64,000 nucleotides of DNA from Limimaricola sp964022235 (GTDB lineage: Bacteria > Pseudomonadota > Alphaproteobacteria > Rhodobacterales > Rhodobacteraceae). The translations under genes were made by a program, and so were the position numbers. Shown here piece by piece: positions 17,025 through 25,958 of this stretch (position 1 is the first letter of the stretch; each line of letters opens with the position of its first letter). The notes under the pieces are model-generated. The model searched no databases, had not been told where the DNA came from, and saw nothing but the letters and a program-made list of their open reading frames with translations. Location: positions 1 through 64,000 of the forward strand of contig NZ_CAXHZL010000003.1 in assembly GCF_964022235.1 (NCBI RefSeq), in the 5' to 3' direction.

Positions 17025-17921
17025 TCAGCGCGACGGCCTCCGGTTCCGGCCCGGCTGCCACGCGGCAAAGGTCACCATCAGCGCCGCCCCTGTGATCGCC
17101 ACCACTCCGACGACGCCCAGCCCGTCTGGCATCACCCCGAACAGCACCGCGTCGAACATCAGCGCCCAGATCAGGCCGGTAAAGTCGAACGGCGCCAGCA
17201 CGGCGACGGGCGCGCGCGCCACCGCCTCGGTCGCCGCGACATGCGCCAACCCGCCGGTGAGCCCCGCCCCGATCAGCCAAGCGAGCATCTCAGTCGACGG
17301 CATCTCCCAGCCGAAGGGCCATGTCGCCAGCCCTGCCAGAGCCGAGACGGCGGCAAACCAGAAGGCGATGGTCGAAGGCCGCTCGCTTGCCGTCATCGAC
17401 TTGATGTGGACCCGCACGAAGGCCATCGTCACCGCATAACCCAGACCCGCCGCGACGCCGATCAGCGCGCCCTGCCCCGGTGCCTCGAGCGCCGACCCCA
17501 GCATCGCCAGAACGCCCGCGAAACCCAGTGCCGCGGCCCCCCACACCATTGACCCGATCCGCTCACCCAGCAGGAGGGCTGCCAGCGGCAACGTCAGCAC
17601 CGGCGCGAGAAAGCCCAGCGCCTGCGCGTTGGCGACCGGCAGGTAGGCCAGCGAGACGAAGGACAGCGCCATCGACAGCGCACCGAACAGGCTGCGCGTC
17701 AGGTGCAGGCCGGGGCGGGTCGTGGCGATGGCGGCGGGAAACTCGCGGCATATGGCCATGTAGGCGCAGATCGGGATCAATGCGACGGCGGAGCGCCAGA
17801 ACACGATCTGCCCCAGCCCGACCTCGCGCGTCGCCACCGCCACCATCGCCGACATCGCGGTGATGAGAAAAGCCGCCAAGAGCCGCAGGCCGATGCCGTT
17901 GAGGGAGGTGTTCGCTGTCAT
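17025..17921 (-). CDS. EamA/DMT family transporter
   Basis: A 298-residue polytopic membrane protein of the drug/metabolite transporter superfamily, with two EamA repeats. About ten hydrophobic segments can be seen, for example LRLLAAFLITAMSAMVAVA, LGFLAPVLTLPLAALLLGE (the conserved Pro-rich helix) and VAVLAPFDFTGLIWALMFD. It probably exports or imports a small metabolite, but the substrate is unknown. The ATG at 17921 is preferred over one 9 codons upstream because GAGGG precedes it. Confidence 0.87.
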   Translation of the reverse strand: MTANTSLNGIGLRLLAAFLITAMSAMVAVATREVGLGQIVFWRSAVALIPICAYMAICREFPAAIATTRPGLHLTRSLFGALSMALSFVSLAYLPVANAQALGFLAPVLTLPLAALLLGERIGSMVWGAAALGFAGVLAMLGSALEAPGQGALIGVAAGLGYAVTMAFVRVHIKSMTASERPSTIAFWFAAVSALAGLATWPFGWEMPSTEMLAWLIGAGLTGGLAHVAATEAVARAPVAVLAPFDFTGLIWALMFDAVLFGVMPDGLGVVGVVAITGAALMVTFAAWQPGRNRRPSR

Positions 17922-17961
17922 GCCGCGACCCTCGCCCGAAGCGTGCACCTCCTACAACGCA

Positions 17962-17988
17962 AAAGGCCCCGCGCGGGGCGGGGCCTTT
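17962..17988 (-). terminator. Terminator of pntAB
   Basis: On the minus strand AAAGGCCCCGC pairs with GCGGGGCCTTT, an 11-bp stem, followed by a further T and GCG. It lies 17 bases after the pntB stop. Confidence 0.75.
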
Positions 17989-18005
17989 CGACGATGTGGG
18001 CTTGA

Positions 18006-19505
18006 TCAGGCGATCTTGGTGAGCAACTCGTCGAGCGACTTCTTGGCATCGCCATAGAACATGCGGGTGTTGTCCTTGAAGAAGAGCGGGTTCTCGATGC
18101 CGGAGTAGCCGGTGCCTTGACCGCGCTTGGAGACGAAGACCTGCTTGGCTTTCCAGACTTCCAGCACCGGCATGCCGGCGATGGGCGAGTTCGGGTCGTC
18201 CTGCGCCGCCGGATTCACGATATCGTTCGAGCCGATGACGATGGCGACGTCCGTCTCGGGGAAGTCGTCGTTGATCTCGTCCATCTCCATGACGATGTCG
18301 TAAGGCACCCGCGCCTCGGCCAAGAGCACGTTCATGTGGCCGGGCAGACGCCCCGCCACCGGGTGGATCGCAAAGCGCACGGTCTTGCCTTGCGCGCGCA
18401 GGCGGCGGGTGAGTTCCGACACCGACTGCTGCGCCTGTGCCACGGCCATGCCGTAGCCGGGGATGATCACGACGCTGTCGGCATCGTCGAGCGCCTGTGC
18501 CACGCCGTCGGCGTCGATCGCGATCTGTTCGCCCTCGACCTCCATCGCCGGACCGGTGGTGCCGCCGAAGCCGCCCAAGATCACCGAGACGAACTTGCGG
18601 TTCATCGCCTTGCACATGATGTAGCTCAGGATCGCGCCCGAGGAGCCGACCAGCGCGCCGGTGACGATCAGCAGATCGTTGCCCAGCGTAAAGCCGATCG
18701 CCGCCGCCGCCCAACCCGAGTAGGAGTTGAGCATCGACACCACCACCGGCATGTCGGCGCCACCGATGCCCATGATCAGGTGCCAGCCGATGAAGCCCGC
18801 GATCAGCGTCACCAGAACCATGGTCCAGATGCCTGCGCCGGTGAGATACAAGAGGCCCAGCGCCAGACACAGCGCCAGCGAGGCGGCGTTGAGCATGTGA
18901 CCACCGGGCAGCTTCTTGGGCTTGCCGTCGACGCGGCCGGCGAGCTTGCCGAAGGCCACGACCGAACCGGTGAAGGTCACCGCGCCGATGAAGATGCCGA
19001 GGAACACCTCGACTTTGAGGATACCGATCTCGGTCGCGTCCTTCAGAGCCAGCTTCTTGCCGAAGCCCGTGAGCTCACCGAAGAAACCGCCGCCCGCCTC
19101 CAGAAGCTCGGTCGGGTCGAGAAGTGCCAGCGCCTCGCGCTCCAGCCCGTTGACCGCCAGCAGCGTGTTGATGTCGTGCAGCATGATGTCGGCGTTGAGG
19201 CCGATGAACACCGCCGCCAGACCGACGAAGCTGTGCAATGCGGCAACAAGCTGCGGCATTTCGGTCATCTGCACCCGGCCTGCGACCATCCAGCCCGCGA
19301 AGCCGCCTGCCGCGATGGCGATCAGGATCAGAAAGAGGTTGTGAACGCCGGGGCCGAACACGGTGACGAAGACCGCCACCGCCATGCCCGCGATGCCGTA
19401 CCAGACCGCGCGCTTGGCGCTTTCCTGGTTCGACAGTCCCCCGAGGGAGAGAATGAAAAGAATGGCCGCGACGATATAGGCGGCCGAGACGATGCCGATG
19501 CTCAT
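18006..19505 (-). CDS. pntB: NAD(P) transhydrogenase subunit beta
   Basis: Proton-pumping transhydrogenase component that binds NADP(H). The 499-residue protein has an N-terminal membrane domain with about nine helices (domain II) and a C-terminal NADP-binding domain III starting near residue 310, with VIIPGYGMAVAQAQ, HPVAGRLPGHMNVLLAEA and VIGSNDIVNPAA. Together with PntA it uses the proton gradient to make NADPH. It starts 14 bases after pntA. Confidence 0.97.
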   Translation of the reverse strand: MSIGIVSAAYIVAAILFILSLGGLSNQESAKRAVWYGIAGMAVAVFVTVFGPGVHNLFLILIAIAAGGFAGWMVAGRVQMTEMPQLVAALHSFVGLAAVFIGLNADIMLHDINTLLAVNGLEREALALLDPTELLEAGGGFFGELTGFGKKLALKDATEIGILKVEVFLGIFIGAVTFTGSVVAFGKLAGRVDGKPKKLPGGHMLNAASLALCLALGLLYLTGAGIWTMVLVTLIAGFIGWHLIMGIGGADMPVVVSMLNSYSGWAAAAIGFTLGNDLLIVTGALVGSSGAILSYIMCKAMNRKFVSVILGGFGGTTGPAMEVEGEQIAIDADGVAQALDDADSVVIIPGYGMAVAQAQQSVSELTRRLRAQGKTVRFAIHPVAGRLPGHMNVLLAEARVPYDIVMEMDEINDDFPETDVAIVIGSNDIVNPAAQDDPNSPIAGMPVLEVWKAKQVFVSKRGQGTGYSGIENPLFFKDNTRMFYGDAKKSLDELLTKIA

Positions 19506-19519
19506 GGCTCAGACCCCCC

Positions 19520-21091
19520 TTACGACTTGCGGAACATGGCAAGCATCCGGCGCGTGACCAGAAAACCGCCGACGATGTTGATCGAAGCGATCAGCACCGC
19601 GATGAACGACAAAAACACCACGAGCCAGTTGCCCGAGCCGATCTGTAGCAGCGCACCCAAGATCACGATGCCCGAGATCGCGTTGGTCACCGCCATCAGC
19701 GGCGTGTGCAGCGAATGCGCCACGCCCCAGATCACCTGGAAGCCGACGAAGCAGGCCAGCGCGAAGACGATGAAGTGGCTCATGAAGCTTTCGGGCGCGA
19801 CGGCACCGATTAGCAGCATGACAAGCGCGCCGCCTGCAAGCAGGCCGATCTGGTCCTTGGTCTGCTTCTTAAAGGCCGCGACCTCTCCCGCGCGCTTCTC
19901 CTCGATCGTCAGCTCGCGCGCCTTTTCCTTTTTCGGAGCAGCGGCGATGGCGGCGGTCTTGGGCTTGGGGGGCGGGAAGGTAATCTCGCGTCCATGCGTC
20001 GCGGTGGCGCCGCGGATCACGTCGTCTTCCATGTTGTGGTTGACGACGCCGTCCTTGGCCGGCGTGAGGTCCGTCATCATGTGACGGATGTTGGTGGCGT
20101 AGAGCGTCGAGGCCTGCGCCGCCATGCGGCTCGGAAAGTCGGTGTAGCCGATGATCGTCACGCCATTGTCGGTGACGAACTTCTCCTCGGGCACCGTCAG
20201 CTCGCAGTTGCCGCCGCGCTCGGCGGCGAGATCCACGATAACCGAGCCGGGCTTCATCGCCTCGACCATGTCCTTGGTCCACAACACCGGGGCGTCGCGG
20301 CCCGGGATGAGGGCGGTGGAGATGACGATGTCGATCTGCGGTGCCAGCTCGCGGAACTTGGCGAGCTGCTTTTCGCGGAACTCAGGCGACGACGGCGCAG
20401 CATAGCCGCCGGTGGCAGAGCTGTCCTGGCTGTCCTCGAAATCGAGATAGACGAACTCGGCGCCCATGCTCTCGATCTGCTCGGCCACCTCGGGGCGCAC
20501 GTCGAAGGCCAGCGTCACGGCCCCCAGCGAAGTCGCGGTGCCGATCGCGGCAAGGCCTGCGACACCGGCGCCGATCACCAGCACGCGGGCGGGCGGCACC
20601 TTGCCGGCGGCGGTCACCTGACCGGTGAAGAAGCGGCCGAAGTTGGAGCCCGCTTCGATCACCGCGCGGTAGCCCGCGATGTTGGCCATCGAGGACAGCG
20701 CGTCCATCTTCTGCGCGCGGGAGATCCGCGGCACCATGTCCATCGCGATCACCGTGGCGCCCGCGTCCTTGGCCCGGCCCAGCGCTTCGGCGTTCTGGGC
20801 CGGATAGAAGAACGAGATCAGCGTCTGTCCCTCGCGCAGCCGTGCCATCTCCTCGTCCATCGGTGGCCGCACCTTGGTGACGATCTCGGCCTCGCGCCAC
20901 AGCGCCTCGGCATCAGGCAGAACCGTCACGCCCGCCGCCTCGTAGGCCGCGTCGGTAAAGCCCGCGGCCACACCGGCCCCGGCCTCGATCAGGCAGTCAT
21001 GCCCCAGCTTCTGCAGATCTTTCGCCGAAGCCGGGGTCATCGCGACCCGTGCCTCGCCGTCATGGATTTCCCTCGGTGCCCCGATCCTCAC
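19520..21091 (-). CDS. pntA: NAD(P) transhydrogenase subunit alpha
   Basis: The NAD(H)-binding subunit of the proton-translocating transhydrogenase. The 523-residue chain fuses the soluble domain I (RIGAPREIHDGEARVAMTP, and the Rossmann motif VLVIGAGVAGLAAIGTA) to a C-terminal part with four membrane helices, the two-subunit layout rather than split PntAA/PntAB. The start is GTG at 21091, with GGAGGGG 8-10 bases upstream. A charged linker (about residues 370-410) joins the parts. Confidence 0.96.
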   Translation of the reverse strand: MRIGAPREIHDGEARVAMTPASAKDLQKLGHDCLIEAGAGVAAGFTDAAYEAAGVTVLPDAEALWREAEIVTKVRPPMDEEMARLREGQTLISFFYPAQNAEALGRAKDAGATVIAMDMVPRISRAQKMDALSSMANIAGYRAVIEAGSNFGRFFTGQVTAAGKVPPARVLVIGAGVAGLAAIGTATSLGAVTLAFDVRPEVAEQIESMGAEFVYLDFEDSQDSSATGGYAAPSSPEFREKQLAKFRELAPQIDIVISTALIPGRDAPVLWTKDMVEAMKPGSVIVDLAAERGGNCELTVPEEKFVTDNGVTIIGYTDFPSRMAAQASTLYATNIRHMMTDLTPAKDGVVNHNMEDDVIRGATATHGREITFPPPKPKTAAIAAAPKKEKARELTIEEKRAGEVAAFKKQTKDQIGLLAGGALVMLLIGAVAPESFMSHFIVFALACFVGFQVIWGVAHSLHTPLMAVTNAISGIVILGALLQIGSGNWLVVFLSFIAVLIASINIVGGFLVTRRMLAMFRKS

Positions 21092-21195
21092 GCCCCGTCC
21101 CCTCCGGTCATTCTGCGGTTGCGAGAGGAGTAGCGGGGGAAAGAATGTTGCACAAGGGTGGCGGCAGACTTTGCTGCCGCCGCGTCACAGCGCGC

Positions 21196-21642
21196 TCACA
21201 GCCAACGCCGCGTGCGCGCGGCCCAGGCCTCGAAGGCCGCACCGAAGCTCTTGCGCAGCATCGCCTCCTCGGGCCGGATGAAGCGTCGTTGCAGGATCGT
21301 GGCCAACATCGGCACCATGACAAGGCCCGAGGGCGCGTCGAAAAACAGCGCCCCACCCGTAAGCAACAGCAAATCCCCTAGATAGATGGGGTTGCGCGAG
21401 AAGCGAAACGGACCGTCGGTAACCAGCGCCGCCGCATCGCGCCGAGGCATGACCTGCGTGCGATGACGCAGCATCGTGGCGCTCGCCCAGAGCATCAGTC
21501 CAAGCCCGGCCGCGACGACAACCGCGCCCAGCGCCACATGATGCGGCCCGAAGCCGAGCCAGCCGGGCTCGATGCGCGACAGGCCCCAAGCGGCGAACAC
21601 GCCGTAGACGGTCCAGGCAGGGGGAAAATCGATCCAGTACAT
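21196..21642 (-). CDS. Isoprenylcysteine carboxyl methyltransferase-like membrane protein
   Basis: A 148-residue membrane protein of the ICMT/PEMT family. It has hydrophobic helices at residues 10-20 and 36-55, and the family motif PFRFSRNPIYLGDLL near residue 80, which binds S-adenosylmethionine, with an acidic EEAMLRKSFGAAFEAW near the end. Bacterial members methylate small lipophilic or phospholipid substrates, but none can be named. The ATG at 21642 follows AAGGG. Divergent from kynU. Confidence 0.82.
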   Translation of the reverse strand: MYWIDFPPAWTVYGVFAAWGLSRIEPGWLGFGPHHVALGAVVVAAGLGLMLWASATMLRHRTQVMPRRDAAALVTDGPFRFSRNPIYLGDLLLLTGGALFFDAPSGLVMVPMLATILQRRFIRPEEAMLRKSFGAAFEAWAARTRRWL

Positions 21643-21743
21643 GCACCCTTTCTGCCTTGCCGTCGGGGCGCTGTCACGCGCAGTTGCGCAAGGGCAGCCG
21701 TGCTGCCACAACTTTGCGGGCTGACGCGAGGAGGAGCGCCGAG

Positions 21744-22937
21744 ATGACCGATTTCCAAGCCACCAAGGCGCTGTTCGACCTGCCCGACGGTGTCACCTAT
21801 CTCGATGGCAACTCGCTGGGCCCCCTGCCCAAGTCCGCCCCCGCCCGCATGGCGCGCGCGATGACGGACGAATGGGGCGAGATGCTGATCACCGGCTGGA
21901 ACAAGGCGGGGTGGATGGACCAGCCCGCTCGCCTCGGGGACCGGATCGGACGGCTGATCGGCGCGCCCGAAGGGACGACGGTTCTGGGCGACACGCTGTC
22001 GATCAAGGTGCATCAGGCGCTTGCCGCGGCGCTGGCGCTGCGGCCCGACCGGCGCGTAATCCTCACCGACAGCGGCAATTTCCCTTCGGACATCTATATG
22101 GCCCAAGGGCTGATCGAGCAGCTCGGTCGCGGCCATGAGCTGCGCGTCGTGGCGCCCGAGGAGGTCGAGGCGGCGATCGACGAGGATGTCGCGGTGATGA
22201 TGATCACCGAGGTCGATTACCGCACCGGACGTCGCCACGACATGCCCGCCCTGATTGCCCGCGCCCATGCGGCGGGCGCGCTGGCGATCTGGGATCTCGC
22301 GCATTCGGCCGGGGCGGTGGATGTCGATGTGGCCGGGGCGGACACCGATTTCGCGGTAGGCTGCACCTACAAGTTCCTCAACGGCGGCCCCGGTGCTCCG
22401 GCCTTCATTCATGTCGCCCCGCGCCTGATCGATCAGGTGCAGCCCGCGCTCTCGGGTTGGCTCGGCCATGCCGATCCCTTTGCCTTCGAGCCGGGCTACC
22501 GCCCCGGTGCCGCGATCACGCGGATGCGCGTCGGCACGCCGCCCGTGCTCGCCATGGCGGCGCTGGAGGCGGCGCTCGATATCTGGGACAGGGTCGAGAT
22601 GGCCGATCTGCGCGCCGCCTCGCTGGTTCTTGGCGATCGGTTCATCGCGGGCGTCGAGGCCGCATGCCCCGGGCTCCAGCTCGCCACCCCGCGCGAACAC
22701 GACGCGCGCGGCAGCCAAGTCTCGTTCCGTCATCCGCAAGGCTACGCGGTGATGCAGGCGCTGATCGCCCAAGGCGTCATCGGCGACTTCCGTGCCCCCG
22801 ACATCCTGCGCTTTGGCATCACGCCGCTCTATCTCGATGAGGCCGATATCGACCGGGCAGTCGAGGTGCTGGCACAGATCCTGCGGGACGGATCGTGGGA
22901 CCGCCCCGAATTCCACGCCCGCGCCGCCGTGACCTGA
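21744..22937 (+). CDS. kynU: Kynureninase
   Basis: PLP enzyme that cleaves kynurenine to anthranilate and alanine in tryptophan degradation. The 397-residue protein has LDGNSLGPLPK near the start, ITGWNKAGW, the substrate-site DSGNFPSD, and the PLP lysine in CTYKFLNGGPGAPAF (Lys210). GGAGG precedes the ATG. The partner genes kynA/kynB are not in the window, so it is isolated here. Confidence 0.93.
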   Translation: MTDFQATKALFDLPDGVTYLDGNSLGPLPKSAPARMARAMTDEWGEMLITGWNKAGWMDQPARLGDRIGRLIGAPEGTTVLGDTLSIKVHQALAAALALRPDRRVILTDSGNFPSDIYMAQGLIEQLGRGHELRVVAPEEVEAAIDEDVAVMMITEVDYRTGRRHDMPALIARAHAAGALAIWDLAHSAGAVDVDVAGADTDFAVGCTYKFLNGGPGAPAFIHVAPRLIDQVQPALSGWLGHADPFAFEPGYRPGAAITRMRVGTPPVLAMAALEAALDIWDRVEMADLRAASLVLGDRFIAGVEAACPGLQLATPREHDARGSQVSFRHPQGYAVMQALIAQGVIGDFRAPDILRFGITPLYLDEADIDRAVEVLAQILRDGSWDRPEFHARAAVT

Positions 22938-23037
22938 CGTCGGTCTCCGCGACGCTGCGTCAGAGCGGTCGGCACGGGGCCGTTCGCCGCCGCCCTGCCC
23001 GAATTCCCAAGCATCTTTATGGGAATACACCCGATTT

Positions 23038-23053
23038 TGACGGATTATCGTCA
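23038..23053. promoter_or_regulatory. Palindrome upstream of the Hint-domain gene
   Basis: TGACG, 6 bases, CGTCA forms a perfect inverted repeat about 38 bases before the likely ATG; it could be an operator. The regulator is unknown. Confidence 0.3.
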
Positions 23054-23090
23054 TGGTCGGTCGGGTGGCTGAACTCGGGTGAATGACGAT

Positions 23091-23852
23091 ATGGACCAGC
23101 AACACGGCCCCCCGACCCATCGGTCTCTTGCAGGGCTTCTGAGCGGTACGCGGATCGCCACTCTTGGCGGATACCGGCCCGTTGAGGCGTTGCGCCCGGG
23201 CGATCTCGTTCTAACGCGGGATCACGGGTTTCAACCGGTGCTGCGTCTCGACCCCTGCCCGCCCGCTCCTGCGGAGGCTTCCGTGCCGCTCCGCTTCACC
23301 GCCCCTGCGCTCGACGGTCTCGTCCGGTCGTTGTGCCTGCTGCCCCGGCAGAGGCTCTTGCTGCGCGGCGACGCGGTGAGACGACTTTTCGGCGTCAGCG
23401 AAGTGCTGGCCGAGGCCGCGCATCTCGCACCCGGTCCCGGCATCGCGCCGCTGCGCAGTTCGATGCGGCCGGGCTGGCGTCTCGTGTTGCCGCACTCCGA
23501 ACTGATCCATGCAGAGGGTGTCGTGGTCGAAAGCTTCACCCCCCGCGGCGCGCGCCCGGCGCGGCGCTGCCTCAACTGGGCCGAAACGGCGCGGCTGCGC
23601 GGCACGATGGATCAGGGCATGGCAACTGCCGCGCCGCTTGGCACCGTCTCCGGCACACCCAAGCGCCCAGCGGTCGCCACCGGATCGGTCAGCGCCTCCA
23701 GAAACGCCACCAGCGCGTCGATCTCGCCCGGCTCTAACGCCACTGCGGACTGCGCCACCGCCGCTCCGATCGCCTCGCGTTCGGCCTCGTCGTCGAGGAT
23801 GCGCCAGTCCGCAATCTCCATGCGCGGCAGCACCGCTTGTGTCCGGTCATAG
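23091..23852 (+). CDS. Hint (Hedgehog/intein) domain protein with an odd 3' end
   Basis: A Hint-type fold spans roughly residues 15-155: SGTRIATLGGYRPVEALRPGDLVLT, then PRQRLLLRGDAVRRLFG and PHSELIHAEGVVVESFTP. The usual nucleophilic Cys before SGT is replaced (LAGLLSGT), so self-splicing is unlikely. In frame, the ORF continues 241 bases antisense into the peroxidase gene with low-complexity Ser/Ala sequence; the true end may be a lost stop or a truncation. An in-frame GTG at 23079 is an alternative start. Confidence 0.6.
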   Translation: MDQQHGPPTHRSLAGLLSGTRIATLGGYRPVEALRPGDLVLTRDHGFQPVLRLDPCPPAPAEASVPLRFTAPALDGLVRSLCLLPRQRLLLRGDAVRRLFGVSEVLAEAAHLAPGPGIAPLRSSMRPGWRLVLPHSELIHAEGVVVESFTPRGARPARRCLNWAETARLRGTMDQGMATAAPLGTVSGTPKRPAVATGSVSASRNATSASISPGSNATADCATAAPIASRSASSSRMRQSAISMRGSTACVRS

Positions 23853-24934
23853 CGCCCCAGCGCCGCCACCGGATCGAGATGATCGACCACGAAGCCGCGC
23901 AGCGTCGCGTGGCTTCCCGCGTGACCATAAGGTGCCGTCAGCGTCACGTTGCGCAGGCTCGGCGTGCGAAAGGCATAGAGATCCTCGGCCCGGCCCGTCA
24001 CCCGGAATCGCCCCTCGTCGCGGGCATGGGTCTCGAACCGCGCCCCCTTGCCGGGGCCGATTTGCGGCGCGCCCATCGCGTGAAAGCCGTGATCGCTCTG
24101 AAACGGGCCCGCGTGACAGTCGGCACAGCCCGCCGCGCCGTAGAACAACGCCAGCCCCGCCTCGGCTTCTGGCGGCAGCGGCGTGCCCTCGCGCAGCCGC
24201 GCGTCGAAGGGGCTGGTGTCGGAGCGAAACTCGAAGGTGATGAAGTCGGCGATGGCGTTCGAGATGTCGGCAAAGCCGATCTCCTCCGGCGCAAGGCCGT
24301 AGACCGCCTTGAACCGTGCGGCATAGGCCGGGAGGTCCGCCACCCGCCGCGCGATCAGATCCCACGCGCCGCCCGGGCCGGTCAACATTCCCAGCCGCAC
24401 CGCGCGCGAGACCTCGTTCTCGCTATAGTGCCCGGCCATCTCGTCGGCGCTCAGCACCGGGAACATGGTCTGCGCCGACAGCATCGAGGCGAACCCTTCG
24501 ATCATGTCGGCGTCGAGCGGTGTCCGCATGCCCCCCTTGGCCGAAGGGTCGAGTTCGACCCGACCGTCGTGGAACATCGAGACGTACTCCCGCGCTCCGA
24601 CGTTCCACAGTGCTTGGCTGTTGCGCGGCACCCGCTGCTCTGGCGGGTTCTCGGGATCGATCGCCCGCGCGGGTCCGAGGCCGTGACCGCCGTCGCCAAG
24701 AGGCAGCGACAGCCCGTCCGAGGTGCCGAAGGCCGGATGATGACAGGTTGCGCAAGAGACCTCGCGGTTGCCCGACAGGATCGGGTCGTAGAACAGCAGT
24801 TGCCCCAGCGCGGCCGCGTCCCGGTCCACCGCAGGCCAAGCCGCCTCGCCCGGCGGCGCGGGCAGATCTTGGGCAAACGCCGCGCCGGGCCAGCACATGG
24901 CCGCCAGCACGGCACACCGGATCGTCTGTCTCAT
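23612..24934 (-). CDS. Di-haem cytochrome c peroxidase (MauG/CcpA-like)
   Basis: A 440-residue periplasmic enzyme. Signal peptide MRQTIRCAVLAAMCWPGAAFA, then two haem c motifs: CATCH near residue 61 (followed by HPAF) and CADCH near residue 277. The layout matches bacterial di-haem peroxidases that reduce H2O2 using cytochrome c, or MauG-like oxidases. The ATG has GGGAGA upstream. Its 3' end overlaps the Hint ORF on the other strand. Confidence 0.88.
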   Translation of the reverse strand: MRQTIRCAVLAAMCWPGAAFAQDLPAPPGEAAWPAVDRDAAALGQLLFYDPILSGNREVSCATCHHPAFGTSDGLSLPLGDGGHGLGPARAIDPENPPEQRVPRNSQALWNVGAREYVSMFHDGRVELDPSAKGGMRTPLDADMIEGFASMLSAQTMFPVLSADEMAGHYSENEVSRAVRLGMLTGPGGAWDLIARRVADLPAYAARFKAVYGLAPEEIGFADISNAIADFITFEFRSDTSPFDARLREGTPLPPEAEAGLALFYGAAGCADCHAGPFQSDHGFHAMGAPQIGPGKGARFETHARDEGRFRVTGRAEDLYAFRTPSLRNVTLTAPYGHAGSHATLRGFVVDHLDPVAALGRYDRTQAVLPRMEIADWRILDDEAEREAIGAAVAQSAVALEPGEIDALVAFLEALTDPVATAGRLGVPETVPSGAAVAMP

Positions 24935-25057
24935 GAAGTCTCCCTCTCCCGCAGACGAGGGTGCCGCAGCGCCGCATCCGGCGCAATGGCATCGCGGCGT
25001 GTCATGCGGTGTGATGACACCGGCACGCGATACGCGGCGCAATGACGCAGACAGCAT

Positions 25058-25086
25058 TTGACGCAGCCGGGAACGCGCACTAGAAC
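25058..25086 (+). promoter_or_regulatory. Promoter of the imuA-imuB-dnaE2 operon
   Basis: TTGACG at 25058-25063 and TAGAAC at 25081-25086 are 17 bases apart. The -10 element is overlapped by the LexA box. Confidence 0.6.
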
Positions 25087-25097
25087 AAAGAAAGAAC
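25083..25097. promoter_or_regulatory. LexA (SOS) box, GAAC-N7-GAAC
   Basis: GAAC at 25083-25086, seven bases, and GAAC at 25094-25097, the direct-repeat LexA site typical of alphaproteobacteria. It overlaps the predicted -10 and lies 21 bases before the imuA start, so LexA binding would block initiation. Confidence 0.85.
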
Positions 25098-25118
25098 ATT
25101 GATTTGTAGAGAGAACCC

Positions 25119-25799
25119 GTGACGTGGTCGCCCCCCGCTTCATGCCCCGCCCTCCCAAAGACGCCCGCGGAGATTCTGCCGCGCAAGCCCGTAGCATTGC
25201 GCCAACCCACCCTGTCGGAGATCTTTCCCGAAACCGCGGTCGATGCCGCGGCCCCCGCCTTTGCATTGGCGCATCTCGACACGGCCAAGGGTCCGGTGCT
25301 CTGGATACAGGACCGGTTGTCGCTGCGCGAGGCGGGGCGGCCCTTTCCGCCGGGATTGGGAGGCTGCGAGGTGCTGCATCTTCAGGTCTCGCGCGCGATC
25401 GACGTGCTTTGGGCCATGGAGCAGGGTTTGGGCTGCCCTGCCTTGGGTGGGGTGATCGGCGAGGTCTGGGGCACCGCCCCGGCGCTCGATTTCACCGCGA
25501 CCAAGCGTCTGGCGTTGCGCTCGGAGGCGCATGGCGTGCCCGCATGGCTCATCCGTCGCGCCGCGCCGCCCGAGCTGAGTGCCGCGCGCGAAAGGTGGCG
25601 TCTGGGGGCGCTGCCCGCACGCCCCGAACCGGACGATGCCCGCGCGCCCGGCGCGCCCTTGTGGAGCGCCGAGCTGTTTCGCGCGCGCTGGCGCGCACCG
25701 GGGCGCTGGGTGGCCGGGCATGACCCGCAGGGCAAGGATCTGGTCTTTGACCACGCCGTCGGCATGGAGGCGGCAGAGGCCGCGCGCGCCATGGCCTGA
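25119..25799 (+). CDS. imuA: ImuA, SOS mutasome accessory protein
   Basis: A 226-residue RecA-like accessory protein of the ImuA-ImuB-DnaE2 error-prone polymerase complex. The segment GLGGCEVLHLQVSRAIDVLWAMEQGLGCPALGGVIGEVW matches alphaproteobacterial ImuA in pattern, where the Walker A of RecA is degenerate (longer stretches given only as position, residues 82-120). The start is GTG at 25119, just after the LexA box. It is followed by a 159-base gap before imuB. Confidence 0.8.
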   Translation: MTWSPPASCPALPKTPAEILPRKPVALRQPTLSEIFPETAVDAAAPAFALAHLDTAKGPVLWIQDRLSLREAGRPFPPGLGGCEVLHLQVSRAIDVLWAMEQGLGCPALGGVIGEVWGTAPALDFTATKRLALRSEAHGVPAWLIRRAAPPELSAARERWRLGALPARPEPDDARAPGAPLWSAELFRARWRAPGRWVAGHDPQGKDLVFDHAVGMEAAEAARAMA

Positions 25800-25958
25800 T
25801 CCGGGTACCCGGCGACCTGTGCCGCGCCGCGCCTATGTGCGAAGTGGCGAAACGAAGGGCGCGAATGCGACCTTGGCGGTCTCCTGGGGGGAGCCGCCAG
25901 TGGCATCGCATCGCGCCGGATGGGAGATAGCCCCTCTCGAACAGAGCGGACGACGACG

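Noticed and set aside
18117..20084. 655-codon plus-strand ORF
   Set aside because: It is antisense to pntB and pntA, rich in Arg/His/Asp/Gln, with no known motif; a shadow of high-GC coding sequence.
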